From positions 2,093,501 to 2,157,500 of the forward strand of contig NC_135570.1 in assembly GCF_964340395.1 (NCBI RefSeq): DNA of 64,000 nt. Direction: 5' to 3'. A program made the translations under genes and the position numbers. The notes under the pieces were generated by a model. It saw only the letters and a list, made by a program, of their open reading frames with translations. It was not told where the DNA came from and searched no databases. This document shows positions 38,001 to 54,241 of this stretch, in pieces. How positions within the stretch are numbered: the stretch's first letter is position 1; each line of letters starts with the position of its first letter. This DNA comes from Glandiceps talaboti. Its lineage: Eukaryota > Hemichordata > Enteropneusta > Spengelidae.

Positions 38001-40130
38001 CCTTTCCTCCTTCATTTTCTTCATTTATCATCAGATTTTCATCTGCAGATATAGTAACATTATCATGACACATCGTATAAATATGATGCCATAACCTGCA
38101 TATTACCGAATAGCATAATTTCTGTCCTGAATTTCATCAAAGCCTTATGCATATATCAATATTATGAAGATGGATATGGCTGTGTGGCTTGCATACTATA
38201 TGACTTATATGCATAACTAATTATTATTCACGGATGGTGATACATGTCACCATTGACAACTGAATACACTTAGTGATTGTGAGATATATAAAATTGTTGT
38301 AACAGTACTAGCTAATTATTAACATTTTTCAATAAGGAGATATACCTCATCGATGGCAACTCATTTCATCTGACATTCTGGATATATTGATGCTATCATG
38401 GCATGCATGTCTTATCTAATAAATGGTGAGACTTGCATTTTACAGAATGTATTTGAAAGTACCACAAAAAAAGTATATCCCAATAGAAGTGTTCACTTTT
38501 ACAGGAATATTATACACTTGGCTGTTGTATGCCTGACTATGACCCCAGGGTACTGGTAGACCCCGAAGGCTGACAGAAGAGAAATTGGTAATAGTATTCT
38601 TGATCGTTCCATTGTCAAAGCAATCACCGATAGGACTTCCGTACTATGTCAAAAATGCCCTAGGGAAAAAAGAACGCGACTCGTGCCCCTGTACAAATTG
38701 TGGTTACTATGGGTCAATCGACCATTCCATGTGATACGATCTAGTCAAATCACTGAAGGTTATACGAAAACGATGTGTTCTAACGACAGGTAAAAAATAT
38801 ACTTGCGAGATGCATTATATCAAGACAAAACCTTATGTGCAATATTTGTATTAACAGATTGGATTTAGAAATTAGAGTAGTATCTAATTATTTATGGTTT
38901 ATTAAGTCTGTTAATTAAAATTAATCAGGGTTATACAGTGACATGGTTTACCGGATGTAGCAAAATTTCATGATGAAACTGATTGTCTACAAATATGGAT
39001 ATTGAATTTAAAATCAATAACCAGATTGATCTGATTAACTTTGTTCCATTGAAAGTTTCCATCGCGAAGGAACCCATGTCGTCTTGATTATACGGTCTGA
39101 GCGTATGTCATTTATGCATCCAGAAGAAGTACAGCAACGTTTGAAATCGTTATCACTTTCGGGCTCTGATTTTTAGGTACGGACCTAAATATCAATTAAT
39201 TTATTTACTGTAGCATGCTATGTGTACAACAACAGAAATATATTTACCCACAGGTAATGTATTACTGTTACGAGTTGAGCTTGTTCACCTTTCAAATATA
39301 TCATATGCATCACTTGCACTTAAAGTTCAATTTGTCAACTACATCCTATACCACTAGTAAATAACAACATCATAAAAGGAATTAGTTGGTAAGTCTTAAG
39401 GCACTGAAATGTATATTACTTTCCTATAACTACAACACATGGCGTGCTCAGGTACGAACTATAGACCTGCTAAGCATATTGAATAACAATGCTGTCACGC
39501 ACACAATACTGTGAATGCTATGCATAAAGGTATACTTAAATTTTTAAGAGTTTGCTTTGAAATATCAATTCACATCTAAGGTGCATTATTGTCTTGCAGA
39601 TTGAACAAATGCTATGCTGCTATCAATGCTATGCATGATACTATGGACTTATTTAATAAACCTTTTTAATTAAGGAAGACTTATTAATATATGAAGTAAT
39701 TTCATATCGGTAAATTTATCTTACAAATGATTACATATTATTCAATCAATTTAGAATTGCTTCATGGTCAGTTATTGTAACTTAATTATAGGACAGTGTA
39801 TTGGGTTTCATTTTTCAAATTAAGTAAACAGATCACATCTAACTTGATTAAAGTTATGATATGTATTGATCGTATAATAAGGTACGCACTAACATGTGAC
39901 ATTATTGTATGACTTGAAGCTAAGTTTTTTTCTTAACATTTTAGCGCTTTTTAAACGATTGCGGATTTCTCTGGTCACATGAGAATATTTGTCTGACCCG
40001 ATATAATGTAGATTGGATGGCGGCATCAACTCATTTGGGATGATAGAAAATAGATTGGATGGCGCTATGACTCTCCTATATATACACGTAAAATTCTTCA
40101 TATAGGCAGCAGCATAATAACACTGAAACT

Positions 40131-40148
40131 TGTATGTATGTATGTATG

Positions 40149-40178
<30 letters not shown>
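40131..40178. repeat. (TGTA)n microsatellite
   Basis: About 12 uninterrupted TGTA units. Confidence 0.97.
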
Positions 40179-40180
<2 letters not shown>

Positions 40181-43100
40181 CATATTGCATGTACTTGCAT
40201 CTACACACCTAACGTTTCCTCTTCAAATATATAGGTATATGTTTGGTTCATTTTGACTCTTTGCTGTTGTATGACAAACAGCCACATGAATAGAACCTAT
40301 ACAAATAAAAACTGTCAAATTCACCCATTTTGTCACAAAAGTCACAAGGTTGACGATGCCAAGAATCATGTCTTTGAGTTTAGTGATGTAGCCTCATCCT
40401 GGAATAGTGTAAATTAATATGTCGTTAACAAGGTATTTAACATTAAGACGGTCTTTGTTGGAAACATATTAATCTCGCTTTTCAATCACAGGTTATGGAA
40501 TTTGAAGTTCTAAACATTTTTCTTACGATAGCAGCTTTCACTGAACACAAGCAAAGGTCACTAAAAATCAGCTGTTGTTGAAATACTGTTTCAAAGGAAA
40601 ACGTCACGTTATTACTGAAATTAGCAATTGTTTTTGAAATTTATATATAAGTGTATTACTTAAGAACAACATTTTCATTGCGAATGAAAAAAAATGAGTA
40701 ATTGAATTTAGTTTAAAATACCAAAGCTAATTTTCTCTAATTATAATTTGCATAACCACTAATTAATCAAGAATATTCCAGAGCACTTGCGACAAATATC
40801 AGAAAGAGCGAGACGATGACATCCCGTTAATTAGCTGGAAGCAGGGTTTCTTGGGAATATAGTGGGATATTAAAGAAATATGCCTTTGCAATGTTCAGTT
40901 GGATTCTAGCTATATCTCTGCACAAGTCTGGGTATCAAGTCAATCCTCTCAGACATCAGTCTGTGGCGTTGCCATTCTCCAGTAGTCCTTCAATTATGTT
41001 TTAACTTGAAAGGTAAGTGTCCTTTTTCATCATGTTACATCTAAGTGTAAGCATGACATTTTAAATACGTTAGGGAAGGCGACACTACAGTATTGATCCC
41101 AATGACTTTTCTGTGAGCATTTCATTCATGTCGTGGCTCGTATTAACACACTAATTCTCAATGTGAGACGATTCCTATACAACTCATTTTCTTTACTGCA
41201 AAATAGTTTTCACGAATAGCTTTCGAGAATAATAACTCCATTTGCTTTGCTCTAAAACAGAGTTCAGTGAATAGCTTTGACAACAATATGTTGCTACACC
41301 ATATATACCCTTCATAAAGGTCGTACTATTACGTGTCTTATGCCTTACACATTCATTAAATCTCTGGAAATGTGTGGTATGTTCTTACTGTAACTTTCAA
41401 CTTATTGCACTTTGAAATTTCTCCGCAGAGACAATTTTAATGTTAAAGATGTAAGATGAATACCAGATTTACAATTAATACAAGTACGCAGTTACTCATC
41501 TTCAGTTACATACACTACAAAATATTACTCAATTGTTCAGACTCATAAATATTCTGTCAAAAACTAATCTTTTCTTGTTTTTTTGGCGTTAAGTCTTAAA
41601 CATTGTCGTAGTCTTAAAGCATATTGATATTGTTTTACCCTGACCATCATATCACATCCATTCATTTATTCATTCAATCTGATGTGAACGAGCGATCGTT
41701 CAATGATCAAAAATGCCGCTCGATATGACAAAGTACACTTACCAACAAAACAGTTTTATCTAATGCATCCCTTCAATCATTCCATATGATCAAGAAAGAC
41801 GGATGGAAAACATCACTCTTTTTGAAGAGCGAACAAATAAGTTTCTTTTCTGACTTAAGATAAAAATCGCCTAAAATAGAATACGTTCAGGCGCTCTGTA
41901 TTCTGTGCATCACCACCATTGTAAAGAGAAAAGTGTATAAGGTAGTTTTGTGTATCAGTGGTGACAAACGCTTTGTAATGTCACTCATTTGACATTTCAA
42001 TTGTAAATGTTTAAAGGCAACAATTACCTGTAGATGTAAGAAGGTTTGGTTCAGAATTGCAGTGATTTAATGTAAATGGAAGTACGACGAACACTACCGA
42101 TAAATACGTTGTACCTTGAAGATGAAACACGCAGAGGAGTGGCTAACAATTATGTAAAGGAAGCGATTTTTATCGTGTAAGTCTTTGTATATGGGCGTAA
42201 TTAAGTCAAATCCTTAAAGACATTTAATACATCACTCTTTGAGGGAAACGCTTAAATATACGATTTAATTAGTACACCAGATTCAGTCGTGTCCTGCAAT
42301 TGTATTTCAAATGGGAAAAATTGAGTTTTTCAACAAAATACGCCAACGGCAGCAAAGTAGTTCAAGACAATCTCTTGTTACAGTAATAATTTATAAAATT
42401 ACATTTGCAGCGTGGTTTGAGGATGTGAGAGATACGTATTATGTGAATGTTATTATGACTTTTTGGCCAATTCAAAGTGACATTTGCAGATTATTTAATT
42501 TACTAAATTTGGATATCTACGACTACTAATATAACAAATTATGTAATTGTTGGGTGTGATGAATTGTTACCCTGCAGTATGTAGACAACTAAGCAACAAT
42601 ACAAGTCGCCATTTAGACTAGTTTTCTTACAGATGCCTTTCTTAGATAGTCTACAGGGCTACATTACACGCCATTAAACAGGATATAGTCTGCAAACACA
42701 CGATAAGATAATAAGCTGATCACGAAGTGGTAGACAGACGTTCATGTTTTAATAATGATAACATGTTGGAAAATCATGTGGAAACATTTAGTCCAGCACA
42801 GACAAGCCTTCTAGGAGAAGAACAAGCAGTTCGTGGAAAGCTAAATTGAGTTAGAAAGCAAAGACCACATTAACAATTCCTAAGGCAGTATAGACAAAAT
42901 ACAACGGCTGGCTATATAAACAGTGAGACTAATCGACATACGTTTTTAAAGCATATGCCATGTTCTGAGTCTAGCTCTTTGTAATAACCTTTCGTATGGC
43001 CTTCATATTCAATACCCAAATGACTTGTATCAATAGGTGTATTCGTTTCAAAATACTAGACTGCTCCATACCGTTTTAATGCTGTACAGTAAAATACACG

Positions 43101-46100
43101 CTCGTTATTTTTTATCTTCTTGTTAAACATAATATATGAATACAAAGCATGTTAATTACTCTGCTTAAAATGGATTGATATTATTTGTGATCAAATACAA
43201 TATAAAGTAAATCAGAATGTGTTGACACTTAAATAGATATTCATAAAAAACAGAAGATGGGATAGGAGTCCGGTACATCATTTATAAGTTGAATGCTTTA
43301 CGTAGAGATATACTAGAAACTAAGAATAGTTCCATTCACAGCCGTGACGTACGTATTGTATGCATTAAGATAGCAGCGGTACACTTCAAGAGAAATGAGG
43401 GAAATTATAACAAATTCACGTTTTTACGTACGTGTGGATTGGATACGAGTAGTGTCGTACGCTCGATTGCGTCATCACAGTGTTATTGGTATCATCTAGT
43501 TCAAGCATTCTTACATTTGAACGAAATATGAGAACCCAGTGAACTATCTACTGATAGCATTCCTTTATCTACCGCGATTTACAAAAAAAACCCTCTCAAC
43601 TATATTGTTTTGCTTTGATTGCATGTGTTGAACAATGTCAGCATTTTACATTGAAATCTTGGATGACGGAATAAGTTATGTGAAACTGATAAAAGTGTTT
43701 ACGGTTTGAAATGACGGCAATATAAACTCAAAAGTTATTATAATACACACTAGTCTTCTAAGTATTCAAAACTTCAAATGATATTCTATAAAATGAACAC
43801 CACGAAATTAATACCGAAAGATATTAAATCACTATGAACTTCTAGACACATGCTTAAACGAAATGTGATTGTTTGGTCTTACATGATGCAAACTATATCA
43901 AGTTTTGTTATCTCCGTAATACAGAATATATTTGCTTCATGCATGTACATCGAAGTATCCAAGCTACTTCTAATTACTTTGTATCTATGTTGTCGATGCA
44001 CCTTCTAAGAAAATATTAACACTTCTGTCAAGGTTGCTATTTTTACTACTTTTTTCAGTACAAATGTTGCTGCGAATAACACTTATGTACAGGCAACACA
44101 TTGAGCGGCTTGTGTGCTTTAGCTGTCCTCGCATTTTGTAAATTAATCACAAAGTAAGGAATAATAGCCAAGACACAAGGTTTCAATTCACTGCAAAGAA
44201 AAGAGTTATCAAGACACACACGACAGTTTTACGTCGGCAGAGTTCTAACATCTCTAGCATGTCGAATCTCATGATCAGTTTCCATACTCTTACACCGAGT
44301 AATTATCTTGAGCTTGATACATTATCAACATGAGTATTAAAGTATACATGCCGAAGTGAAAGTGCCTCTATAATCTCTGAAAAGTATTTCTGTCTTTGTT
44401 GCATTTAATGACCTCATTCCTAGCAAGCCAGGCCTATATCAACTGACTCAGACACAGTTTATCGCCTGGTCCACAGATATGTTGCGACATTTCCATAATG
44501 TACTACGCATGCAAAGTTACGACCGTTATACAATGTGTACACAGCATGTGTCAACCAAGGTCAGCTAATCTTGAATTGCCAAATTAATGACAGCGGACTA
44601 AAGGGTTGAAAGAATAAACATCCAAAAATTGGCCGTAAAACCATGAAATAAAATTGTGTATCACTTAATAGATTTGTACATGTGTAGATGATAGTAACAT
44701 AGCTACAAATGAAAATAAGTGGATTTTCCAATTGAGACTCGTAAAATAAATCAATTCGACACATAAAATGTACAGTTATTTGGCTGAATTTCTGAATGGA
44801 TACTAAAAGACACAGTGTACTGTGTATACCATTTTAGTATGACGCAAACAGCTAGCAATCTCAGAATTTGGTATCATTTTGGTGATTAGTGTGAATTTTA
44901 TTTTAGTTTATACAATGAATTAAAGACAAAAATATTGTTAGAATGGTGCACGCTCTGCTTATACGTTGACAACCGTGTCATAACCTATTAAAAATGAAAT
45001 GATGATTGGGTGAAATTAGAACGAGAGCTGGGGGTATAAATTACCACCATCAATATTTTCTGTCAGGTTACATGTCGTGGCGATATAAAGCGATTTATCT
45101 TTATCATTATCTGTAAAGATCTCGAGATAATTTCCCTTTTTAAAGGAATAGAGACGAGCTATGTGGGAAAGACAAGTCAGAATTTAGTCATGACTGTGAC
45201 AACGCAGTACATTTATGTTAATTACCACACTACCTATTACTAGAAGATGAATCAGAATCATCTGAAAGACGACACGACGATCGTGACCAGTTTTGTTGAT
45301 TAAAACTATGGCTCTAGTATTAACATTAAATAATTCTGTATGATATTCTGACTTTTTCTGAATTACAAAGATATTGCTGTATTGTCGAATCCATTAATAC
45401 TAACTGTATTAATACATGATATATAATCTATTTTAAAAAGGTCATAGATACACATAACGTATCCATACATTGTAACCTGACAAGTCAGAACATTATACCA
45501 TATTGACATTCTATGTTAAGCATTTATTGTATCCGCATATGGCATGTTTATTGCACATTCTAAGTCAAAGTCATAATCGGGGTCAGTTATATAGAATACA
45601 ATGCAGGCAATATGTTTAAAAAAAGTGTCACTTCATGTTCATCTGGTGTATATTAATTGGTAAATAATCGGTTGCCTCTTGAGATCCTACCTGGCATTGT
45701 ATACCAAAAACAACTTGAGTATTCTGTAATACATTTCATCGTATTAATTCACTCAAAGTGTGTGTCTGTTGGTGAGATACTGATATACAGCAAACTGAAC
45801 ATATCAAATGATATTTAGTACTATACATTTGTTTACCCTTATACAGGTTACGACATAAAACCAACTACACCTCTATTTTATAGAATGTGTCGTGTCCCAA
45901 AACATTGTTCCTTATGTTTCATATGCTAATCCATTGTTATACAAGGTTTTGACACAACAGACTGGAAAATTACAAAGCTGTGGATGCGTGGAAGGGAAGC
46001 AACCCCACAAATGTATTTATCGATACAGTCATATACTCTGAGGTACATCCAATTACACTGAAACCTCTCCAATCTATATCATTCTCATCTTAAACATTCC

Positions 46101-46590
46101 ACACTGAGCCTCGTGAGTTATTTCAACTAAAAATAATATTCATCATTATTATTAAGATTAGTCTGTTTGGTGATATTTCCAGTGGCCCTTTTACGTCATT
46201 TGCGAAATGTCTAAATGGAAATTTCCCATTATCAATACAATAGCCTAATGACCTCAGAACTGTGATACACAGATTATGAAAACGTCAGTTAATATTACCA
46301 TGCGTCTTTTCATTTGATTGGTAATACTGTAGATAGTAAAAAACTAAAATTTGAGTTGAATCACCGCTTCTGAATATGTCGGCAACATGCAGGATGATAT
46401 ATTTTAAGATATACAAATGTCAGCATTGTATAATATTGTGTTTATAACCTTAGATATATAAACTATCTACATTGCTAGTACAGGAGGTAATTAATAACAT
46501 AGTCATTAAAGTATGTTATGAACTGTATTCCTTGTATAAAAGTGAATGTATATTGTGACTTTGTTCTAAATATATTTTTTTCATATATGG

Positions 46591-46780
46591 TTTTATTCTC
46601 TACTGTCACACAAAGAATTATCCATGTTGGGATAATAAAGATCTCTTGTCTTGTCTTGTCTTGTATTTTGTTGTGTTGTGTTGTCTTGTCTTGTCATGTC
46701 TTGTATTGCATTTTGTTGTGTTGTGTTGTGTTGTGTTGTGTTGTGTTGTGTTGTGTTGTGTTGTGTTGTGTTGTGTTGTG
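46591..46780 (+). mobile_element. Possible non-LTR retrotransposon 3' end with (TTGTC/TTGTG)n tail
   Basis: A unique segment ends in GGGATAATAAAGATCTC and runs directly into (TTGTC)n then (TTGTG)n to 46780. A polyadenylation-like AATAAA next to a short simple-repeat tail is typical of LINE 3' ends of the L2/CR1/RTE kind. No reverse transcriptase was seen upstream. The tail itself is certain; the element is an inference. Confidence 0.4.
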
Positions 46781-48003
46781 TGAGTTTTAAGTCAGCAAGT
46801 GTAAGTTATTATAATCCTATTATAGAACGACTTCAAACTATCTAACTAGTAACACAAGTCTGTATTAAATCAAACTATTAACACGTAAAAATTAATAGAC
46901 TTAATCTGCTGTTTAGGATTGCGGTATTTGCCACTCCATTAGCTTTATGTAGTTGAATAAATTATAGGGCTGACATATCAGAATGTAGGAATACAGATAT
47001 GGGAGAAAAGAAAAGATACATAAATAAATAAATGGGTCATCCATTCTGAATAGATGAGCATATATTGAAACATAATAGTCACATTAGAGGTTTGCAAATT
47101 TCCGCTCTAACACTTTGTAGTTTTTTCTTTTCTCGGGTAAAAGAGATGTATTCATTGAATTCAATCTGCTCGTGGCCCCGTATTCTGCCTTAACTTAGTG
47201 CATATATCTTCATCTCTTGTCGTAACTCGACAACCACAATTACGTGTTATCTATTTCGAACGTGTGAAATCTACAATACTGATTGACGTCTGATTTCACT
47301 TATATTTTGACGTTATTGTACATTTCCGTCGTAAATAATTGCTTATCACTACATACATCAGTCGTATTATATTTGTTACGACACTTTATTCAATCGAATC
47401 GACCAATCAATGTAGAATTATTGTAGAGAGATGCTTAGGCTTCCTGAGTTCCGTCCAAATAGTTGTTGAAATGTCTCGCAGTTGCATAAATAAATTGCAT
47501 TTGTGATGGCACTATGTTCACTTCAGATTTTACATAGCATAGGTCATTACTTGCCACAGATAAATATCTCTACCACTGCAATTCAATTATTAATTTGGCG
47601 ATGCCATTTTTGTTTACGCTTAGACATCCTCTGTCAAATTAAATATCATTAGCATGTTGTTGTTTTTTGTGCAAGTCACTATCCATAGAAAAGATGCTGT
47701 AACGACACAGACATGTCATCATGTATTAACAGTTATTTGATATATATATATATATTCCTTGTTTGAAGTTGGGCCTGGGATAAACCCTATCGTATTGAAC
47801 AATGGGACAAAGATTGTCTGTAATGCAAAATGAGAGCAGCGCTTTGAAGAAATCAGCAATTATATGTTCTTAATGCAATGTCCTATTGCGGACAGTAAGA
47901 GGTTTAAATCTGTAATGACCACGGATGACGGATTATGACGGCGTCTAGTTGACTTCGACTTGTCCAAACAATGTGATAGTCTAGCCGACTACATCTAGGA
48001 CAA

Positions 48004-48005
<2 letters not shown>

Positions 48006-48078
<73 letters not shown>
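48006..48078. repeat. (TA)n tract
   Basis: About 36 uninterrupted TA units. Confidence 0.98.
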
Positions 48079-48080
<2 letters not shown>

Positions 48081-51000
48081 CTCGAAGGGTGAAACTCCAT
48101 TGCAATTTCGTTCAGTTAACCCTTTTCCAAAAATAACGTTATCAATAAAGGATACAGTCAAGAATACAATCACATTCTGTAATATAATTTGTTATGGTTA
48201 CAAGACCATAGTAGCTGATATATAGTTAAAACAAATAAAGTCATTGATAACAGATTGGCATCAGGTTTTGTCAGAGTTAAAATTATAACACATTAAAATA
48301 CAATACAAAAATATGTACCGTATGCAGCTGTTTTGATAGGCATTGTAAAACTAGATCTAAGTATACTCTGCTCTACCCATTCCCTACGGTTGTTGTAGAT
48401 GAAAATCATACATTTGTGGTTGATATGGAGTTTTAATTCATAGTTATATACTACTGTGGCATCTTGACACTAATTGAAATTCAGTTAGATCTTTGAACAG
48501 CAATGTGCATTACACAATCAAATATTTACTCATAGTGCTGTGAACGAAAAGAAAAAAAGCGGAACGATGGAGTGTTTGCAGAAGAAATAAGTCAAATGGA
48601 GAATGTAATGTGACTAAACAGTATTCAAGTTTTAGGGCATACTGCATGTAGCGAAAATTTGGTCCACGTAAATGGGTTTTTTACTTAGTGTGCGTCATCA
48701 CACTCGACACATTCGTCAGATTTATTGCAATTTTATAGTCTAAATTACAGTAAACGCCTATCGTTTGACAATAAGTAGAACACGTTCTGCTATTTTAATG
48801 ATGTCACACCAACAATTCAATGAATAGTGATGTCAACGTTATGATATAGGATTAGACTATCCAAAAGAAAGTTAAAAGTTTTAAGTTGAATAAAAAAAGA
48901 AGAAATAGTTTAATGAACATTACTAAAGATGAATATATTGCATGTAATCTTGGGAATAAATGGTAATAGTTCAGTGACTCCAACGCCATCATTCCATTTT
49001 CCAATTTATTTGAACATATTGGCAGAGAATTATCTAACAGCTTAATCAATTACTGCTATACCTTTAGTATGACCAATTTCTAGTTTAATCATAAATGTCA
49101 AGAGTATCCCTTGCGTTCAGAGTGAACTTATTGATACCATCTTATGTTTTTAATATTTTGTACCCACGCAGACATGCGTGGAAAATATTCCATCATTTCT
49201 GTTTGTCGATGAAGAGATTATGGTCTTTTATTGGACGTTTTTCTTTCTTAAGAAAATGTCATTTCTGCAGGAGCCTGTTAGTATATGAACATTTGAAAAC
49301 TGACATCAAAGTGTTTGCTACAAGCAGGGGATTGCAAACTACATTGGTTCGTTTTAAGTCTTTGTTAATAACATCTTAAGATAAAACTTGAAAGACAAAG
49401 TCAAGAAATGTCGTCCTATTTATCTGCTGATTATAAACTGCTCTACTTCTGGTTTGAGTATAATATGCTCGTTGTCGTCTCGGAATGGAAGGCTCATAGA
49501 ACAAGAGCTTCGAAAGTGGAAACTGAATGTCTCCTGTAAGGGCAAACCTAGTTATTTTTTGTTCACACACATTGTTGGAAAATTCAGAGCTACTGCTATC
49601 ATACATGGTGTACCCCTTAATTATAAAAAAATAATTATATGAAATGAAAATCAGTTCTAGATTCCTATTTTGCTTCTGGTGGTTTTATTTTAATTGTTAA
49701 TTTATAATTGTACAATATGGTTTTTTGTTGTCTGATCATGTAGTAATTTGATATGACGTCTATATTATGGCTGTGATTAGTTCCGCTGAACGATATTCAT
49801 GTTTCGTACCATTTGTCAGACTTTATTTATAACCCAACAAATTCCTCGCTTAATATAAACAGTAACTGCTAAGCAGTGACCAATCAGACAACGTCTCTCC
49901 CGGCTTCTCCTGTAACAGCAATAATGGTCTCCTCTCTCTTTTATCCAATATCGTATTCAGAAAATATGGAGGTGTAAAATTTCGAATTTTTGGTTCCCCT
50001 GTTGATCTAAACAACGAGTCGTCGTATTACAATCAAGTAAAACTACTTTCCTGAACAGAAACTGACTCTTTTTAATATTCAGATCACACAGAGACTTGAA
50101 AACATAAACCGAGTAGTGTATACACATCCACAGGCTGTCATTTATATTTTTGAAGAGGAAGCTTAACAGTACGTAAAATGTGAAATCTATGCCTTGTGCG
50201 TAATAGTGCTAAAATGTTCCGTCTTAACATTTACCTATAATCATTAATCAGGGATAGTTGTGTCCAAACTCAGAAAAAAATCGATTGGGCTAGAAAAGTC
50301 TTCTTTTTTATTCCGGTTTTTATGGCAATCCTGTGTGTAGTGCCTATATATTGGTGTTTAACAGCTATTATGGTGATTTTTAGTCAAAGTCTATACATCA
50401 ACATGTAGACTTACTGATTTCTCAATACATCAGATAATTAAGAATCAGAGATTTACTCAAACTATATTTTGTCGTTGCCATCCTTGTCAAATGTGGAGAT
50501 TAGCAGTCACAGCCAACGGTTCAGAGGATACTTGCTTAGTGAATCGAATGATCCATTATTCAATTTCGAATGTCGTCAAAACTGGTGATGCTAGCTGCGT
50601 GCGCAATTTTACAGTATTGAAGTAACATGCACCAATCTAATACGGTTGACGCGAAGGTAGAAAATGAAGAAATAGTCTGCAGTTTGTCAAATTAAAGTTT
50701 ATACTCGGAGAGAGATTAACTAGAATGTCAAGCAGATTTGGTGTGCTATCGCAGTCAATGACATCTTTCAAATAGGTATCTCTTACCTTTGACTGTCACG
50801 AATTTACATAGTGTACACGTTCCGACTGAAATGTGTGCATAGGCATGTGCAAAATGGAGATCGATGACGCCTTTTCGGGACGTTCAAAGAAAATAAAAAT
50901 AACCCTCAAAGATATCATGTTATCAAACAAAACTCTAAAATAGAAATGTTCAGAGGTAGTGTGTTACACTTGGTTAAATTTATAACCTATTAAAAGTAAG

Positions 51001-51621
51001 TTTTGCCATGTATGTATAATAATGTCTCGTGTATGTCTAAAGGCGTGAAGTGTTTTATGGATCACAAGCATTGACGCTACCCTAGTTTGTAATTGTATAC
51101 ATTAAAAAACCATTTCTTGTCTAAATTTAGTTTATAAAAGCCTCCCTATGTATTATATTACTAAAAGGGGTATAATAATCACAGATGTACATGATAGCTT
51201 CTTTATATACAGACTTTGACTGGGTACGTATCAAGGCTTCTGACCTAAATAATAATCATAACAGATCAGCCTGTGAATAGTCAAAAATTACTCAGCCAGG
51301 TAAATTCAGGAAAGAAAGTCAACTCGTGTAATTATCGGTAATCCGAGGAAATATTGTAGATTGTTAAAAAGGTCAAATAATAAGCCAACCATACAATTAT
51401 TCATATATCCTGTGAAATTCAAATCAGCTGAGATGTTGAAAGGTAAATCAAGATTAATATGATAATAAAATTCAATTCTGTAGACAACCGACACGTGCTT
51501 ATGCTATACTATACAGGATATATCGTTTAATGACAATGTAAGAGTTATAACATCCATTGTTTATATGAAAACACAGCACCTGGCAAGGATGAATGCAAAT
51601 CTAGTAATTTAAATAAATTAA

Positions 51622-51646
51622 GGTTTGTTTGTTTGTTTGTTTGTTT
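51622..51646. repeat. (GTTT)n microsatellite
   Basis: Six GTTT units. Confidence 0.93.
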
Positions 51647-54188
51647 CAAGACAAAATATGTACCTGTCCGTCGACTTGTTCTGGTACTATCTAGAGTAAG
51701 GTTTGCATGTACACATCGGTACTGAAATGGTCAAGATGATATAGAAAGCCACGTGCTTTCTTATCACTTGTATTACATGTCAAAAAGTATATCCTTTAGA
51801 AAATGGCGATAATATATGAAAACGCCATTGATCGTAATCAAACTATAGTATAGGAAAGCGACCATTATTTATCAGACATGAAATCATGACATAACGAGGA
51901 AAGGGCAGCCTTGTGTCCTGTCCTGAGCTACTTCATTTGCATATTGTATTAAGACACTGCATTTGTCACAAACACTTGTAAAATAACAACTAATTGTCGA
52001 AGTTTAAACTGACGAACATAAATATTGAAAGAGTAAATTCGTCGAAAGGAGTATTTCACGGAATAGCCCAAGGGAAGGTATGGAAAGCCGTAATAATTGG
52101 ATATAGAAAGATTTGCATATCGTGTAATGATAGTGAGGAGAAATGTACGTTGCTTTGTTGTATTGTCGCAACACATAACAGAAACCTGTGACCATAACCA
52201 GTCATTGCCGAAAGTGTAATCACATAAATGAGTTAACTCTAGTGTTCAGTGTTCATTTAATTTAGGAGTTTATTTTTAGCCTGACGTATTGTCACCCCTT
52301 CTCAATATATCGCACATTTCGATACGTCATGGGAATTTCTATTTTGGCGAAGGATATCAGGCGTTAGTCCTGTGATCCATATAGTCTATTATTATCTCAT
52401 GTTGTTACGTTTTGCTATTTTTTGTAATGACGACGGGTACTGACACTTGCATCCAGAAGATAATAAGCTCTTGTCGACGTTCTGATTCGAAATCTACTGA
52501 CAGTAGAGCTCTAAAGATGTGAAGTACTATACTTCGTGTCAGCCAGCCAACAACAGACTTACCAGCTCACAAAGATCGTGACTTGAATTTTGCCATTGGG
52601 TCGCCGCAGTCTAGTCGAGGCAACCACATCTGACGAATCCAATTAAGGTTGAGAGAAGCAATCGTACATGTACAGACACTGTGATTGTTAACGGTGATAC
52701 TATCAAGAATAGCCATTTTAAATATCATTCTTAAAAAATACAAATGTAACTGTCATTGTTCATGGTTTCAAATATTACCAATATTCAATTGAGAATAACA
52801 GTTAAGAATTTACAACATATTGGCGAATTCTTTTTATAAAATTCTCAATGAGTGCATTGGGCGTATTAAACATTTTAAATGACATAAATTTCACTAAAAT
52901 GTTGAACAGTTTTGACTCTTTGAGTAAATTGTGTATCTTTCCTTTAACATTTTATACAACAACTGTGTATACTAAGAAATGTGACAGTACCCTATTCATG
53001 ATGATGAAATTAGACAAATAGCTATAACTTCAGTATCGAGGGTCAGTTTCCAATCCAAACTGAACACACTCTGGTATAGTACAATGTACAGTAATAAGTA
53101 ATCTGGGATGATGTGAAAAATTGACTGAATCACTTAAATATGTATACAGACTATGTGAAATATTAGATTGTTTATAACAAATGATCCATGGTATACTTGA
53201 TTGATTAAATTATTCCTTATTCAAGATATGGCTGTTATGCAATCTCCATATTCACACATTCCATATAATGATAATATTATACAGTCTTATTTCATCCATC
53301 CTCAGGTCTATGTTACTCTATAATACACTGCTGTCGTTTGGAATTTGACAACAGATGCTACAATTCGTATTGTATTAGATAGTTACAGCTACAGATCCAT
53401 TAAGTTAATATCCAGCAATATCATATTACCATTTACATGTTTTTGTGGATGAAATGTGTTGTGTTATGAAAATTTCTGTTATACCTCGCGGATTTTTGCT
53501 GTTCCACGTACTTATTAAAGAGGCATTGACTTCAGCAGTATATCTGTACAATCAGCACTAAGAATTCAACCATGTAGAAAGTACACACTACATAAAAACT
53601 TGAGATTTGGTCGTGTAGAGGGCAATGAGGGTCTTCTTTTTGAGTGGATATAAATCTTTCATATTTATGCTTCGTCGTTTTTCAACCACATTCAGTTTCT
53701 GTATATGCCATGCGTTATGTTTACTTTGTATCCAGAATACAAAAATGCTCACATAAGAGTAATTTTGCCTGAAGTTAATTGCTTTAAGCAAATCGCAATT
53801 AGGTTTTCAAAATCAGAAAGGAAAGCAAAAGTACTATAATTATGTAGTAAGTTTGCACTAATTGTATTTATAATATAAATTCTTTAAGTATGGAGACAGG
53901 AGTTGGGCAGGAAACGACCCATGTTCAGACGTGAGTCAATTAGGGAAATATCGAGGAAGTGGGCATGTCATAATAGTAAAAACATAGCGAAAGGAGCACG
54001 TTTTTCTATGTTGTAGAATCTTTTTCCATCTTTGCCATATGTACCATCATTTGACTGTTGTTATTGTTGCCAAGTGCGTTGTAATGGTTGCTATAGCCAG
54101 TTGTTTTCTACAGCATCTACAGAATAACACTTCGAGAAGCATCCTCATCTAATATCAGCCTCATTCACCAAGTCGGTTTTGAGATTTA

Positions 54189-54192
54189 CACA

Positions 54193-54241
<49 letters not shown>

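Noticed and set aside
49095-49379. 94-codon frame, basic and Phe/Leu-rich
   Set aside because: No recognisable domain or exon borders; could not be tied to a transposon.
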